Positions 22,953-31,769 are shown, counted from the stretch's first letter. The stretch is DNA of 33,512 bases from Candidatus Micrarchaeota archaeon CG1_02_51_15 (GCA_001871495.1 MNVG01000035.1:1-33512); one strand, 5' to 3'. The notes: generated from the sequence alone by a model not told the origin. Translations and numbers: made by a program.

Positions 22953-24152
22953 ATGATGGACGTTGAGAGTATCCGTGAAGACTTTACCGTGCTAAAAACG
23001 GGCGTGGCCTACTTCGACAGCGCTTGCATGGCGCTCAAGCCACGGCAAGTAGTGGAAGCACAGGACGAGTACTACTCGGATTATCCGGGTTGCGCCGGCC
23101 GTTCGCTTCACCGCTTGGGCAAGAAAACTGAAGAAAAGTTTGAAGAAGCACGGAGTAAGGTCGCGACGTTCGTGTCGTGTTCTCCTGAAGAAGTTGTTTT
23201 CACACGCAACACTACCGAAGCAATAAACTTGGTTGCGCGCACGCTAGATTTTACCGAGAGGAACGGCGTTACGACTTCGGTTATGGAGCACCATTCGGCG
23301 CTTTTGCCGTTCATGATGCTCTCCAAGCACGGGAAAATAAGGTTGGATTACGTTGCGGCCGACGTTGAAGGCGTGACTCAAGCCGGAGAATGGAGAAAGA
23401 AGATAAACAGCAGCACGCGCCTAGTCGTAGTGCACCACACTACCAACTCCGTCGGAACACGCGCGCCGCTTGCCGAAGTTATTAAGGCGGCGCATGATGC
23501 GGGCGCGTTGGTGCTCGTCGACTCTGCTCAAGGCGTGCCGCATTGTGAAACTAATTTCAAAAAACTTGGCGCGGACTTTATGGCGTTTTCAGGCCACAAG
23601 ATGCTGGGCCCAACCGGAACAGGATGCTTGGTTGCCCGCAGGGAGTTGCTTGAAGAACTGCCTCCTTTTATGACCGGCGGCGAGACAGTTGAACGGGTTT
23701 CTTTGGATTCGGTTACTTTCCTGAAGCCGCCACAGCGCTTTGAGGCGGGATTGCAGAATTACGCCGGAATGATCGGACTGGGTGCAGCGTGCGACTACCT
23801 TTCTAAAGTGGGGATGAAGAATGTCGAAGCGCACGAACACGCGCTTGCATCAAAGTTGTTTGAAGCACTTTCGGACGTCAAAGGAACCCGAATTTACGGA
23901 CCAAGCGATGCAGGCAAACGCACGGCACTTGCGGCGTTCAACTTGGGCAAGGCAAAGCCGCATGAAATCGCAATGCTTTTGGACAAGACGGCCAAGATAG
24001 CCGTAAGGTCAGGGGTTTTCTGCGCGGAACCTGCGATGACGCACCTCGGCGCGGGCTCGGGCGCAGTGCGGGCAAGCCTTTATCTGTATAACACGGAAGA
24101 AGAAGTGCAGTTGTTTGGCGAAGCGTTGAGCAAGATAGCAGAATTATATTAG
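22953..24152 (+). CDS. sufS: Cysteine desulfurase, SufS/class V aminotransferase
   Basis: 399 aa PLP enzyme. The PLP lysine is K216 in FSGHKMLGPTGTG. FTRNTTEAINLVAR, VMEHHSALLPFM and LVDSAQGVPH are the cofactor-binding blocks. The active Cys is at about 357 in RSGVFCAEPAM, the short-loop group II (SufS) form. It takes sulfur from cysteine for FeS clusters or thiolation. No SufBCD or scaffold gene is beside it; instead it sits 2 nt after the DsbA-like gene, suggesting a sulfur or redox operon. Csd-like use is possible. Confidence 0.87.
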   Translation: MMDVESIREDFTVLKTGVAYFDSACMALKPRQVVEAQDEYYSDYPGCAGRSLHRLGKKTEEKFEEARSKVATFVSCSPEEVVFTRNTTEAINLVARTLDFTERNGVTTSVMEHHSALLPFMMLSKHGKIRLDYVAADVEGVTQAGEWRKKINSSTRLVVVHHTTNSVGTRAPLAEVIKAAHDAGALVLVDSAQGVPHCETNFKKLGADFMAFSGHKMLGPTGTGCLVARRELLEELPPFMTGGETVERVSLDSVTFLKPPQRFEAGLQNYAGMIGLGAACDYLSKVGMKNVEAHEHALASKLFEALSDVKGTRIYGPSDAGKRTALAAFNLGKAKPHEIAMLLDKTAKIAVRSGVFCAEPAMTHLGAGSGAVRASLYLYNTEEEVQLFGEALSKIAELY

Positions 24153-24188
24153 CCGTAATTGAATAAGATTATCGGAGGGAAGAGTATT

Positions 24189-24785
24189 ATGAAAAGTGGA
24201 TTGTTTTTCGTGGCGTCTGTCCTGTTGGTCAGCACTTTGTTGTTTGGCTGTACCGCCCAGAAGGCAGCGCCGTCTTCTTCGGTAATTCAAGCGCCGACTA
24301 CTTTCCCGACTCAGGCGGCGACAGTTGCGCCGACTGCAACCTCGGAAGCAACTGCAACGCCTGAAGCAACTGCTGAACCTACTGCGACTCCAACGCCGAC
24401 TGCCGAGCCCACGATTCAAGTAGTGGCAACGCCGATAGTCACGCCCACTCCGACTCCCGGACCTGACGTGCAGGAGTTTATGATCAACGCCAGTGAGTGG
24501 AAGTTCGAACCAAACACGATTTCGGTCCGCAAGGGAGTGAAAGTCAGGTTTATAGTGCAGAGTTTGGACCAGGGCCACGGCATAGCGATTCGCGAACCTA
24601 ACTGGGGCTTCCAGCGCCAGTTGATTAAGCCCAGTTGGAACGTTGCAACCGGAAAGAACGACTTGTACTTCCCTGAGACAATAGACTTTGTTCCAAACAG
24701 CACTGGAGACTTCAGATACTTCAACTACTACAGCAACGGCGAAGGTGCAGACAAGATGTACGGAATCCTGCACGTGACCGACTAA
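24189..24785 (+). CDS. Lipoprotein with Thr/Pro linker and cupredoxin-fold domain
   Basis: 198 aa from ATG 24189 (GGAGGG upstream). The signal ends in a lipobox, STLLFGC, so it is probably lipid-anchored outside. A low-complexity linker of TPEATAEPTATPTP type covers about 25-92. The last 105 residues resemble a COX2/nitrous oxide reductase-type cupredoxin (EWKFEPNTISVRKGVKVRF, QGHGIAI, GDFRYFNYY, DKMYGILHV). The usual Cys-x3-Cys and later His of a CuA or blue-copper site are replaced (RYFNYYSNGEGADKM); only one His and one Met remain. It may bind copper weakly or not at all. Confidence 0.75.
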   Translation: MKSGLFFVASVLLVSTLLFGCTAQKAAPSSSVIQAPTTFPTQAATVAPTATSEATATPEATAEPTATPTPTAEPTIQVVATPIVTPTPTPGPDVQEFMINASEWKFEPNTISVRKGVKVRFIVQSLDQGHGIAIREPNWGFQRQLIKPSWNVATGKNDLYFPETIDFVPNSTGDFRYFNYYSNGEGADKMYGILHVTD

Positions 24786-24821
24786 ACCTTTAAACAATTT
24801 ATAGGGCAAAGTAGTGAACTA

Positions 24822-26207
24822 ATGGCCGCTTCGCAGGTAAGGGAATGGAATTGCCGCCTCAAGGTTGCAGTTGCAACCAGTTTGCGCTACAAGGGAATAC
24901 TGTGTGCTTACAACGCGTTGGTTGACAAGCAGGTTTTCCTTGCGAAAAAAGATTTGGACTCTTTGGCAAACGGCGTGTTCGATGAGTTTCGCGAGCCGCC
25001 GCTTGTACACGATGAAAAAACCCTGGCCCAAGCGTTGTTGCCTGCGTTTGCCAAAGGCAAGGCAGCCCATATTCCCACAACGTACGCTTTTGCAAGAAAG
25101 TTGGAATCACGTTTTCACTCAAACACGCCCCGCTTGGGCGGCCAAGCCGGAATAATTGCAAGCCAATTGGCGTCACTTGGCGCAACCTCCGTATTGTATA
25201 GCCCTTCACATTCTAGAGACGTGCTTAAGCTTGCCAGCAGGAACACTTTGTTTCCAATTGCGCGCAGCGGAAGGCTATTGTTGAGTAAGGCAATAGACGC
25301 GGTTAAACGCGGAGACAAGGCTAAAACGAATTGGGTGCTGGAGTTTAAAGAAGGCCAGCGCATTTGCGCAAAAGGGCTTTCTGTGGTCTGCCCGCGTTCA
25401 AACCGCCTTATTCTATCATCGCCGTTCCGCAACGTGCTTGCATTCGAGCCCGGCGTTGAAAAACTGCTTCCGAGTCTGGGGAAGAAAATTTCTTGCGTAA
25501 TGCTCGCAGGACACCATTACCTATCCGACGGCGGCCAAAACGACTTCAAGCGGCTTGTCAAACGCGAGAGTAAGGCAATAAAGGCACTCAAGAAAGGCAA
25601 TTCCCGCTTGCGCGTGCACTTCGAGTACGTGCCCTTCGACTGCAAGAAAATAGAGGAAAGGATAATGGAGCACGCTACGGAAAACTTCGACAGCCTGGGC
25701 ATAAATGAAGTCGAGCTGGTCGAATTATGCCGCAAGCTCGGCTTGCACAAGCACTCGAAAGCAATTGCAGACGGCTATGGCGCCACTGCAGTATACGAAG
25801 CAAGCGCGGCGGTGATGCGCAAACTGCGGTTGCAGCGGATTCACGTACACGGCCCGGGTTTCCACGTCTTAGTTTTGCACAAGCCGTACCCTTTTGCCCT
25901 AGAGCGCGTGCGTAACGCAGTGCTGTTTTCCTCGGTTGCCGCAACTTCGAAGGCAATTTTAGGCCGGGAGATAACCTTGAAGGAGTTGACGCGCTCGCTT
26001 TCAATTCCCCTTTCGCAAAACGGTTTCAAACAAATGAATGCGTTTGCGCGAGACAAGGAACTCGGCGCGGACTTCCTGCGTAACGGATGGGCGGAATTCG
26101 AAAGCCACTATTGCCTCGTAATTCCGGCCCAATTCGCCAAAGTACGCAAGGGAACAGTGGGCTTGGGAGACGTGGTAAGCAGTTGCGCGTTCCTAGCCGA
26201 AGCCTAA
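24822..26207 (+). CDS. ADP-dependent phosphofructokinase/glucokinase
   Basis: 461 aa of the ADP-dependent sugar kinase family (ADP_PFK_GK). LGGQAGIIASQLASLGATSV is the sugar-binding start, AGHHYLSDGG and EYVPFDCKKIEERI mark the core, HVHGPGFHVLVLHK follows, and TVGLGDVVSS carries the catalytic Asp (D450). It phosphorylates glucose or fructose 6-phosphate with ADP, a hallmark of modified archaeal glycolysis. PFK versus glucokinase specificity is not clear. TATA-like CTTTAAAC (24788) places the start close to the ATG. The 3' end overlaps the convergent rhodanese gene by 4 nt. Confidence 0.9.
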   Translation: MAASQVREWNCRLKVAVATSLRYKGILCAYNALVDKQVFLAKKDLDSLANGVFDEFREPPLVHDEKTLAQALLPAFAKGKAAHIPTTYAFARKLESRFHSNTPRLGGQAGIIASQLASLGATSVLYSPSHSRDVLKLASRNTLFPIARSGRLLLSKAIDAVKRGDKAKTNWVLEFKEGQRICAKGLSVVCPRSNRLILSSPFRNVLAFEPGVEKLLPSLGKKISCVMLAGHHYLSDGGQNDFKRLVKRESKAIKALKKGNSRLRVHFEYVPFDCKKIEERIMEHATENFDSLGINEVELVELCRKLGLHKHSKAIADGYGATAVYEASAAVMRKLRLQRIHVHGPGFHVLVLHKPYPFALERVRNAVLFSSVAATSKAILGREITLKELTRSLSIPLSQNGFKQMNAFARDKELGADFLRNGWAEFESHYCLVIPAQFAKVRKGTVGLGDVVSSCAFLAEA

Positions 26208-26518
26208 AGCGAAAGCTCAAGCCCTGCTTTTTGCCACGCTAGTATTCCACCTGCAAGGTTAAAGACTTTAGAGTAACCAATTGCCTGCAGTGCATTAGCT
26301 GCATATGCACTGCGGCTGCCCGAACGACAGTACACTAAAACGGGCTTGTTCTTGTCGGCAAGGAGTTCGCGCGCACGCAAGGTTATTTCGTCAACCGGAA
26401 TGCACGCAGCTCCCTGAATCCGTCCTTGAGCATATTCTTGGAAAGTGCGTACGTCGACTACCAACGCTTCTTTTAACTCTATTAGTTTCAATGCATCCAT
26501 CGGGCTTAAATCGGACAA
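26204..26518 (-). CDS. Single-domain rhodanese (sulfurtransferase)
   Basis: 104 aa from TTG 26518, preferred because GGAG lies 8 nt upstream and a TATA-like box (26551-26562) sits inside the track's longer N-terminus. The active loop VYCRSGSRSAYAA has the catalytic Cys. DVRTFQEYAQGRIQGAACIP is the CH2A-type block and LAGGILAWQKAG the usual end. It transfers sulfane sulfur to thiophilic acceptors. Possible links with the upstream cysteine desulfurase are functional only; the strands differ. Confidence 0.85.
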   Translation of the reverse strand: MSDLSPMDALKLIELKEALVVDVRTFQEYAQGRIQGAACIPVDEITLRARELLADKNKPVLVYCRSGSRSAYAANALQAIGYSKVFNLAGGILAWQKAGLELSL

Positions 26519-26550
26519 TACAACCACTCCCTTAAGTTCGGGTTTCGAAA

Positions 26551-26562
26551 AACGATTTAAAT
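26551..26562 (-). promoter_or_regulatory. TATA-like box for rhodanese
   Basis: On the minus strand TTAATTTAAATCG lies about 40 nt before the chosen TTG. That would give a short leader that contains the GGAG ribosome-binding site. Confidence 0.4.
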
Positions 26563-26596
26563 TAAGCAACTGCGATAACTACTTCGATTGATTACA

Positions 26597-28039
26597 ATGG
26601 CACTTAAACTATATAACACGCTGGCCCGCGAGAAACAGGTTTTCGAACCTCTGGGAAAAAAAGTTTTGTTCTACGCCTGCGGCCCGACGGTATACAATTA
26701 CGCGCACATCGGCAACCTCCGAACTTACGTGTTTGAAGACGTGCTACGGCGTTACCTAGTTTACAAAGGTTTTGCAGTAAAGCAGGCGATGAACCTAACC
26801 GACGTGGACGACAAGACGATACGCGACTCGCAGAAGCAAGGCGTTCCACTTAAAGATTTCACTAAAAAATACGAAGCAGCGTTTCTTGAAGACCGCAAGA
26901 CACTCAACATGCAAGAACCTGAAGTATGGTGCCGCGCAACCGAACACGTCAACGAAATGGTTGCGTTGGTAAAAACCTTGGAACAAAATGGATTCGCGTA
27001 CAAAAGCGGCGACGGAAGCACTTACTTCTCAATAGCCAAATTCAAAAAGTACGGCCGACTCTCCAATGTTTCGCTAGACGGACTCAAGTCAGGCGCGCGC
27101 GTCGCACAAGACGAGTACGAGAAAGGCAGCGTCAGCGACTTCGTGCTCTGGAAAGCGTGGGACGAAAAAGACGGCAACGTATTTTGGGAAACCGAGCTCG
27201 GAAAAGGCAGGCCAGGCTGGCACTTGGAATGCAGCGCAATGGCAATGAAGCACTTGGGAACCACAATAGACCTGCACGCGGGCGGAACCGACTTGGTTTT
27301 TCCCCACCACGAGAACGAAATCGCCCAAAGCGAGGCCGCAACCGGAAAGCCTTTTGCAAGATTTTGGACTCACGCCGAACACCTCATGTCCGACGGAAGG
27401 AAAATGTCCAAGAAACTCGACAACTTCTACACGCTGCGCGACTTGCTTGCAAAAGGATTCAAACCCGCAGGCATCCGTTATTTCCTGCTTTCTTCGCACT
27501 ACCGCCAGCAACAAAACCTGACAATGGAAGCGCTGCACGCAGCAGAAAACACGGCAACCGGACTCTTCGAGTTCAAAAGAAGGCTGGAAGAAATCCGCGA
27601 AGGCAACTACACCCGACCCAAAGGGGCAGAGCGGCCGTTACGAGACACGGGATACGCCGAAGGGTTGTGCAACGAATTCCTCAAACAATTCGAAAAAGTT
27701 ATGGACGACGACTTGAACACGCCGATGGCCCTGGCCGCGTTGTTTGAGTTCGAAACCAACGTAAACAAACTCGTTTCCGAAAAGACGCTTGACGAAGCGC
27801 GGGCGCAACTCGTACTCGAAACCCTGGAACGCGTTGACTCGGTTTTGGGCTTGTTTGCGCTCGAAGAACGCGCAAAGTTGGCGTTGCCTGAAGAAAAAAT
27901 CAGGCAAATGGCAACGGAACGCGAGGCAGCCAAGAAGGCAAAAGATTATGCGAAAGCAGACTCAATAAGGGCGGAATTGAAGAACAAAGGAATAATCCTC
28001 GAAGATACGCCGAACGGGCCAAAGTGGAGGCAGGCTTGA
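26597..28039 (+). CDS. cysS: Cysteinyl-tRNA synthetase
   Basis: 480 aa class I synthetase. The zinc Cys C28 is in YACGPTVYN, HIGN is at residues 37-40, and KMSKK is near 269. WHLECSAMA and FPHHENEIAQSEA complete the zinc and cysteine-binding site, and the C-terminal helices include KKAKDYAKADSIRAEL and a terminal IILEDTPNGPKWR. It charges tRNA-Cys in the cytoplasm. I start at ATG 26597 (MALKLYNT), three codons inside the track's ORF. A decayed glycosyltransferase starts 2 nt after its stop. Confidence 0.95.
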   Translation: MALKLYNTLAREKQVFEPLGKKVLFYACGPTVYNYAHIGNLRTYVFEDVLRRYLVYKGFAVKQAMNLTDVDDKTIRDSQKQGVPLKDFTKKYEAAFLEDRKTLNMQEPEVWCRATEHVNEMVALVKTLEQNGFAYKSGDGSTYFSIAKFKKYGRLSNVSLDGLKSGARVAQDEYEKGSVSDFVLWKAWDEKDGNVFWETELGKGRPGWHLECSAMAMKHLGTTIDLHAGGTDLVFPHHENEIAQSEAATGKPFARFWTHAEHLMSDGRKMSKKLDNFYTLRDLLAKGFKPAGIRYFLLSSHYRQQQNLTMEALHAAENTATGLFEFKRRLEEIREGNYTRPKGAERPLRDTGYAEGLCNEFLKQFEKVMDDDLNTPMALAALFEFETNVNKLVSEKTLDEARAQLVLETLERVDSVLGLFALEERAKLALPEEKIRQMATEREAAKKAKDYAKADSIRAELKNKGIILEDTPNGPKWRQA

Positions 28040-28041
28040 AA

Positions 28042-29002
28042 ATGGTGCGCGAATAAATTGAACGCCAAAAGATAATAGCGATAATCCCAACTAGAGACAG
28101 ACGTTACCTTGGGCTTACTGTAAAATCGTTGCTCGAACAAGCCCACCTATTCGGTCACGACCTTGAAATAGTAGTTTCCGACATGTCAATAGGAGAACTG
28201 CAAAAAAAAAGGAAAACCAACGCAGGATAACGCGATTACGCGCGCGTTTTCCAAAACTGCCTATCCATTACTACGGACCGGATGAAACACCACTGCCAAT
28301 AGCGAAATTGCTTAAGCGCGCAACTAAAGCCGAGCGCAATGCCTATGAAAAACTCGTTCCTCCAGACGGCAACTGGGGAACAAACCGCAACCGCGCTGCC
28401 TTACTCGCGGCTTACCACGGCAGAAACGAGCCTAACGCGGCATATTTGTTGTTTGACGACGACGTTGCAATCCGGCAACTTAAAGAAACCACTCACAAAC
28501 CCAGGCTGAAGATAACTCACCGCCCTCCAGAGTTAGATGCGCTGAATCACTTAATAATGGGATTCAGGCTTGCGCGTGAAACCGGCCACCTTGGATACAA
28601 AGCGGATTACTCTGGAGTATCCGCAGGAGCATCAAGTGAATACACTGACGAACGAAAGTGCGCACTCAAAGGAGCTCTCAATCCTAAAAGAGAGGACTAT
28701 CCCTATAGCCCGTAGGCATGGTCGCGCCAATTGAACTGCTTACAATTCCCTTCGAACCCAAACTTTCCGGCGAAGGCCGCGAATACCATCAGTTGACTAG
28801 AGCTCTATTTGGAAGAGAATAGCTACTTCAGTCCGATTTACGGCAGGGCACATCCAACCAATCACTGCCCACTTTACTATTGCGCCTGGGCACGCGAGGC
28901 TTGAAACAAAACGAGCACCTGTTCTATTCGCCAACCATTACCCGAAACTTGGGATTTCTAACCGTTTTCAACGAAAACTTAGTGAAAAATTGGGAAACCT
29001 AG
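28042..29002 (+). pseudogene. Decayed glycosyltransferase-like gene
   Basis: ATG 28042 begins MVRE, then TAA at codon 5, then an open frame IERQKIIAIIPTRDRRYLGL typical of family 2-like glycosyltransferase starts. At an A9 run (28202-28210) the frame moves; the next frame continues HYYGPDETPLPIAKLL, GNWGTNRNRAALLAAYHG and YLLFDDDVAI, with DDD as the likely metal-nucleotide motif. It ends at TAG 28713-28715. A third frame from ATG 28718 (ELLTIPFEPKLSGEGREYHQ) runs on with one TAG (28820) to 29002. At least four lesions make a live protein unlikely. The remaining DNA to 29123 shows only short frames. Confidence 0.65.
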
Positions 29003-29123
29003 TTGTCAAAATGCGGTCTACTCCCTTACTCGAACGCGCGAAAACCGCATTAAAAACTAAGCTTAAAAGCAACCGCAGGTAATCAACGCAATCGCTGATG
29101 GGAGGCTAAAACAATTAACGGCC
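29003..29123. other. Gene-poor spacer after the decayed gene
   Basis: A short Lys/Arg-rich frame (up to about 29082, ending LKSNRR) could be the eroded tail of the glycosyltransferase. I see no independent gene, RNA or repeat. Confidence 0.4.
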
Positions 29124-29606
29124 TTATTTAGCCGCTTTCTTTTTTTTCGGCGCAGGCACTGGTTGCACCAACACGTTTTTTAGTGAAAGCACTTGACCCA
29201 GCGCGTCTCTGAATTGCTTTAGTGCGTCGCGGTTGAAGTTGCCTTGGAAGACGAGGCCGCCGTCGGTCTTGATGTCCAAGTGAATCATTTCAGGCGCGTA
29301 GTCATTCAAATCCTCGTCCATTATCTTAGGATAAGGCAAAGGATAGATTCTAAAGCCCAAGTTACGGCCCGGCATGGCGTCCGCGTTAACCGTTTTGCGC
29401 GGCTCGTGGTACTCGGTAAGTTGCGCAAACAATTCCGGCGCAAACCGCCTGACCAACGAAAGCATCACGTAGTTTACGGCCATCAAGGCGGCAAAAAGCA
29501 ACAGAAACGAGTACTCGCCTATAATCAAGCCGAACACTACTGCCGCAATGCCCACCCAAAACAACGAGTTTACCGACAACTGCCTTAAAACGAATATTTC
29601 ACTCAA
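29124..29606 (-). CDS. Two-span membrane protein of unknown function (160 aa)
   Basis: Starts at TTG 29606 with GGAGGGG 8 nt upstream. Two spans near residues 13-30 and 33-52 form a hairpin. The remaining soluble part (about 60-145) has a GRNLGFRIYPLPYP segment and a beta/alpha stretch (MIHLDIKTDGGLVFQG, ALKQFRDALGQVL), ending in a Lys-rich tail (PKKKKAAK). No family recognised. A TATA-like CTTATATAAT (29653-29662) lies about 47-56 nt before the start, giving a short leader with the ribosome-binding site. Confidence 0.6.
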   Translation of the reverse strand: MSEIFVLRQLSVNSLFWVGIAAVVFGLIIGEYSFLLLFAALMAVNYVMLSLVRRFAPELFAQLTEYHEPRKTVNADAMPGRNLGFRIYPLPYPKIMDEDLNDYAPEMIHLDIKTDGGLVFQGNFNRDALKQFRDALGQVLSLKNVLVQPVPAPKKKKAAK

Positions 29607-29652
29607 AACAACAACCCCTCCGGGCTTCTCTTACCTTAGTATACGCCTGCGA

Positions 29653-29662
29653 TTATATAAGG
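29653..29662 (-). promoter_or_regulatory. TATA-like box, minus strand
   Basis: CTTATATAAT upstream of the 160-aa membrane protein gene. Start is predicted near 29632, leaving room for the GGAGGGG site. Confidence 0.45.
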
Positions 29663-29688
29663 CCCACAAACCCACGTTACCCAAACCC

Positions 29689-29701
29689 CTTTATATTTAG
29701 A
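29689..29701 (+). promoter_or_regulatory. TATA-like box of the GH15 gene
   Basis: CCTTTATATTTAG lies about 27 nt before ATG 29722, and no ribosome-binding site is seen. A leaderless message is likely. Confidence 0.5.
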
Positions 29702-29721
29702 ACTACCTAATAGTAGTTACA

Positions 29722-30906
29722 ATGAACGAATTGGCTTTGGAGGTAATACGTAGAAACTCTTGCAAGGCAGGGTTAGCCGCGGCCTGCTCGGGGCCTGCTA
29801 CACCAGACGGGCATCTTGAGTACGCCCATGTTTGGCCGCGGGATGCGGCTTTGGTTGCGTTGGAGTTGGCGCACTGTGATGCGGTTGCAGCCGCGGCTTT
29901 GACGAGTTCGCTTGCCGCCTTGCAACGCGATAACGGATTGCTTTTCCAGCGTTACGAGTTGAACGGAAGGCCGGATGAACGGACGTGGTGTAATTTCAAC
30001 TGCAGCCGCCAGTTGGACCAGGATGCGCTGGTGTTGCTTTCAGCGTACAAGACCAAAGTAGTATTACCCGAATTGAAATCGGGGCTTGAAGCGTTGTTTG
30101 CACAAGTCGAAGCAAGATTGCCTTGCACTGACGTTTGGGAGCAGAAACAAGGTTATTTCTTTTACTCTACTTGTGCGTTGGCGTGCGGTTTGGCTGCGGC
30201 AGGGAAGATGATTAAGTCGGAACGCAGTCGCTGCGACGCCACAGTAAGGCGGCTTGCGGAAAGCTTGGACTGTTTTTGGGACAATGAACTGCGCTGTTTT
30301 ACGAAGACGCCTGATGGAACAGTCGATTTCGAAGTTGCATTGGGCATTGCATTGGTGCTGGAGTACAAGCCGTTTGCACCCGACTTCCGCTTTCTCTGCC
30401 GCGTCTTGCTTTCTTTGGGCCGCATTGAAAACGAGCTTGCCGCGCGCGTGGGCAATTCGTTTGCGCTTTTGCGCTACAAGGAAGATTTTTGGGATGGCGA
30501 GCGCGTCGGCGCTGCTGGAATAGGCCGGCCGTGGCCGATGGGCAACTTATTTGTTTCAGAAGCGTATTCGCTATTGGCAATTGAGTTCAAGCAGCTGAAA
30601 AACAAGAGGCTGGACGCGCATTGCAGCAAGAAAGCCGGCGTTTGGCTGGCTGCTGCAGAAGCGATTCCGGGTTTTAATGAATTTCCAGAACAAGTTGGCG
30701 CAAGCGGTTTCGCGCCGCCCAATTCGCCTAAGCAGCTCTCGTGGTGTGCCGCAGAATACCTTAAGGCACTGCGGTTACTGGCGCTAAGCAGGCAGTTGAA
30801 CTCAGCAAGGCAGGCATTCGACGTTGCAAGAGTCGCGCGAACCGCAGCTGTTTCCGCCGTCGTCAATCATGTTGCCCGCGTCGCACACCAAGTCATGGCC
30901 GTTTAG
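29722..30906 (+). CDS. Glycoside hydrolase family 15 (glucoamylase-type)
   Basis: 394 aa without signal peptide. GH15 blocks: YAHVWPRDAALVALEL (about 35-50), LDQDALVLLSAY, DVWEQKQGYFFYST with the likely general-acid E140, GRPWPMGNLFVSEAY, and FPEQVG with the likely base E323, then LSWCAAEYLKAL. Both catalytic Glu are kept. It lacks the N-terminal beta-sandwich of many prokaryotic glucoamylases, so it is a bare (alpha/alpha)6 barrel and cytoplasmic. It may trim internal alpha-glucans to glucose, feeding the ADP-dependent kinase. The last 105 nt overlap an antisense gene. Confidence 0.83.
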   Translation: MNELALEVIRRNSCKAGLAAACSGPATPDGHLEYAHVWPRDAALVALELAHCDAVAAAALTSSLAALQRDNGLLFQRYELNGRPDERTWCNFNCSRQLDQDALVLLSAYKTKVVLPELKSGLEALFAQVEARLPCTDVWEQKQGYFFYSTCALACGLAAAGKMIKSERSRCDATVRRLAESLDCFWDNELRCFTKTPDGTVDFEVALGIALVLEYKPFAPDFRFLCRVLLSLGRIENELAARVGNSFALLRYKEDFWDGERVGAAGIGRPWPMGNLFVSEAYSLLAIEFKQLKNKRLDAHCSKKAGVWLAAAEAIPGFNEFPEQVGASGFAPPNSPKQLSWCAAEYLKALRLLALSRQLNSARQAFDVARVARTAAVSAVVNHVARVAHQVMAV

Positions 30907-31701
30907 GCAAACTCGGTTGTCGGAATAAACGTTGTTCGGCCTGGACTCGGTATTTTCGTAAATGCCTCCGCCTGAACCGCCTACTCCGTTGCCTTCAAGC
31001 ACGTTCGCTTCAATAACGTTGTTGAAAGAACCGCCTGCAAGGGTAACGCCGTAATTGTAATTACTATGTAAGACGTTGGCGCGGATTGCATTCCCAGATG
31101 ACGACCAGAGCCAAATTCCTTCCGCGTTTTCATTAAACTCGTTTCCTTCAATCAAGTTGGATTGCGAAATTACGTTCAAGCCGTATTCAAACCCGGTTGC
31201 AACGCAGTTGCGCACAACCGCATTCCATTTTCCAGATTCGGCCGTAGCGCCTTTACGCAATAGGATTGCACTGCCTTGGTTGCTTCCTTGAATCGAATAA
31301 CCGCGGCAATCCAATTCAACGCCGGATGCGTCTATTGTAAAACAACTGAAGTCCTTTCCCGAACTGGATACCACAAGATCCTGCACGAGCACGTACTTTC
31401 CGGGCTTGTCGATTACCGCGCAAGAATCAAGCCTGTTTGCAGGAATGGCAGTTGGAGCTGCAGTCGGGACCGAAGTAGGAACAACGGTTGCATCCGGAAC
31501 ATATTCATAAACCGGTACCGGCGAAGGGACCGGAGTGGGGGTTGAAATGACTGAAACGCGGCGTTCGGGGCTGGCAATCATCACGACGATTGCAATTAGT
31601 AAAAGCAGGCAGACGGCGAAAATCGGGCCTAACGGGATTTCCTTGTGCTCAACAATCGCCGCCTTTCCCGAGTACGCGCCGCGCCGTGTTTCCTTAACCA
31701 A
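30802..31701 (-). CDS. Surface right-handed beta-helix protein (NosD-like)
   Basis: 299 aa. A basic N-terminus is followed by one span (about 25-44), then a Pro/Thr/Val-rich linker (STPTPVPSPVPVYE and similar), then parallel beta-helix repeats (about 110-260). These include ELDCRGYSIQGSN, NVISQSNLIEGNEF, GIWLWSSSGNAIRANVLHSN and GGSFNNVIEANVLEGN, the PbH1/NosD pattern. The tail has six Cys (CLNGHDLVC...CNVECLPC). The domain faces outside; such folds often bind or cut polysaccharide, but no catalytic residues are evident. The tail is coded antisense to the GH15 3' end. Confidence 0.75.
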   Translation of the reverse strand: MVKETRRGAYSGKAAIVEHKEIPLGPIFAVCLLLLIAIVVMIASPERRVSVISTPTPVPSPVPVYEYVPDATVVPTSVPTAAPTAIPANRLDSCAVIDKPGKYVLVQDLVVSSSGKDFSCFTIDASGVELDCRGYSIQGSNQGSAILLRKGATAESGKWNAVVRNCVATGFEYGLNVISQSNLIEGNEFNENAEGIWLWSSSGNAIRANVLHSNYNYGVTLAGGSFNNVIEANVLEGNGVGGSGGGIYENTESRPNNVYSDNRVCLNGHDLVCDAGNMIDDGGNSCGSRDSCNVECLPC

Positions 31702-31769
31702 TACAAATCACTTCCCTGAATACCGCGTGTTGAAAAAGAGTAAGCAACAACCGGATTTAAATGCGCGCT

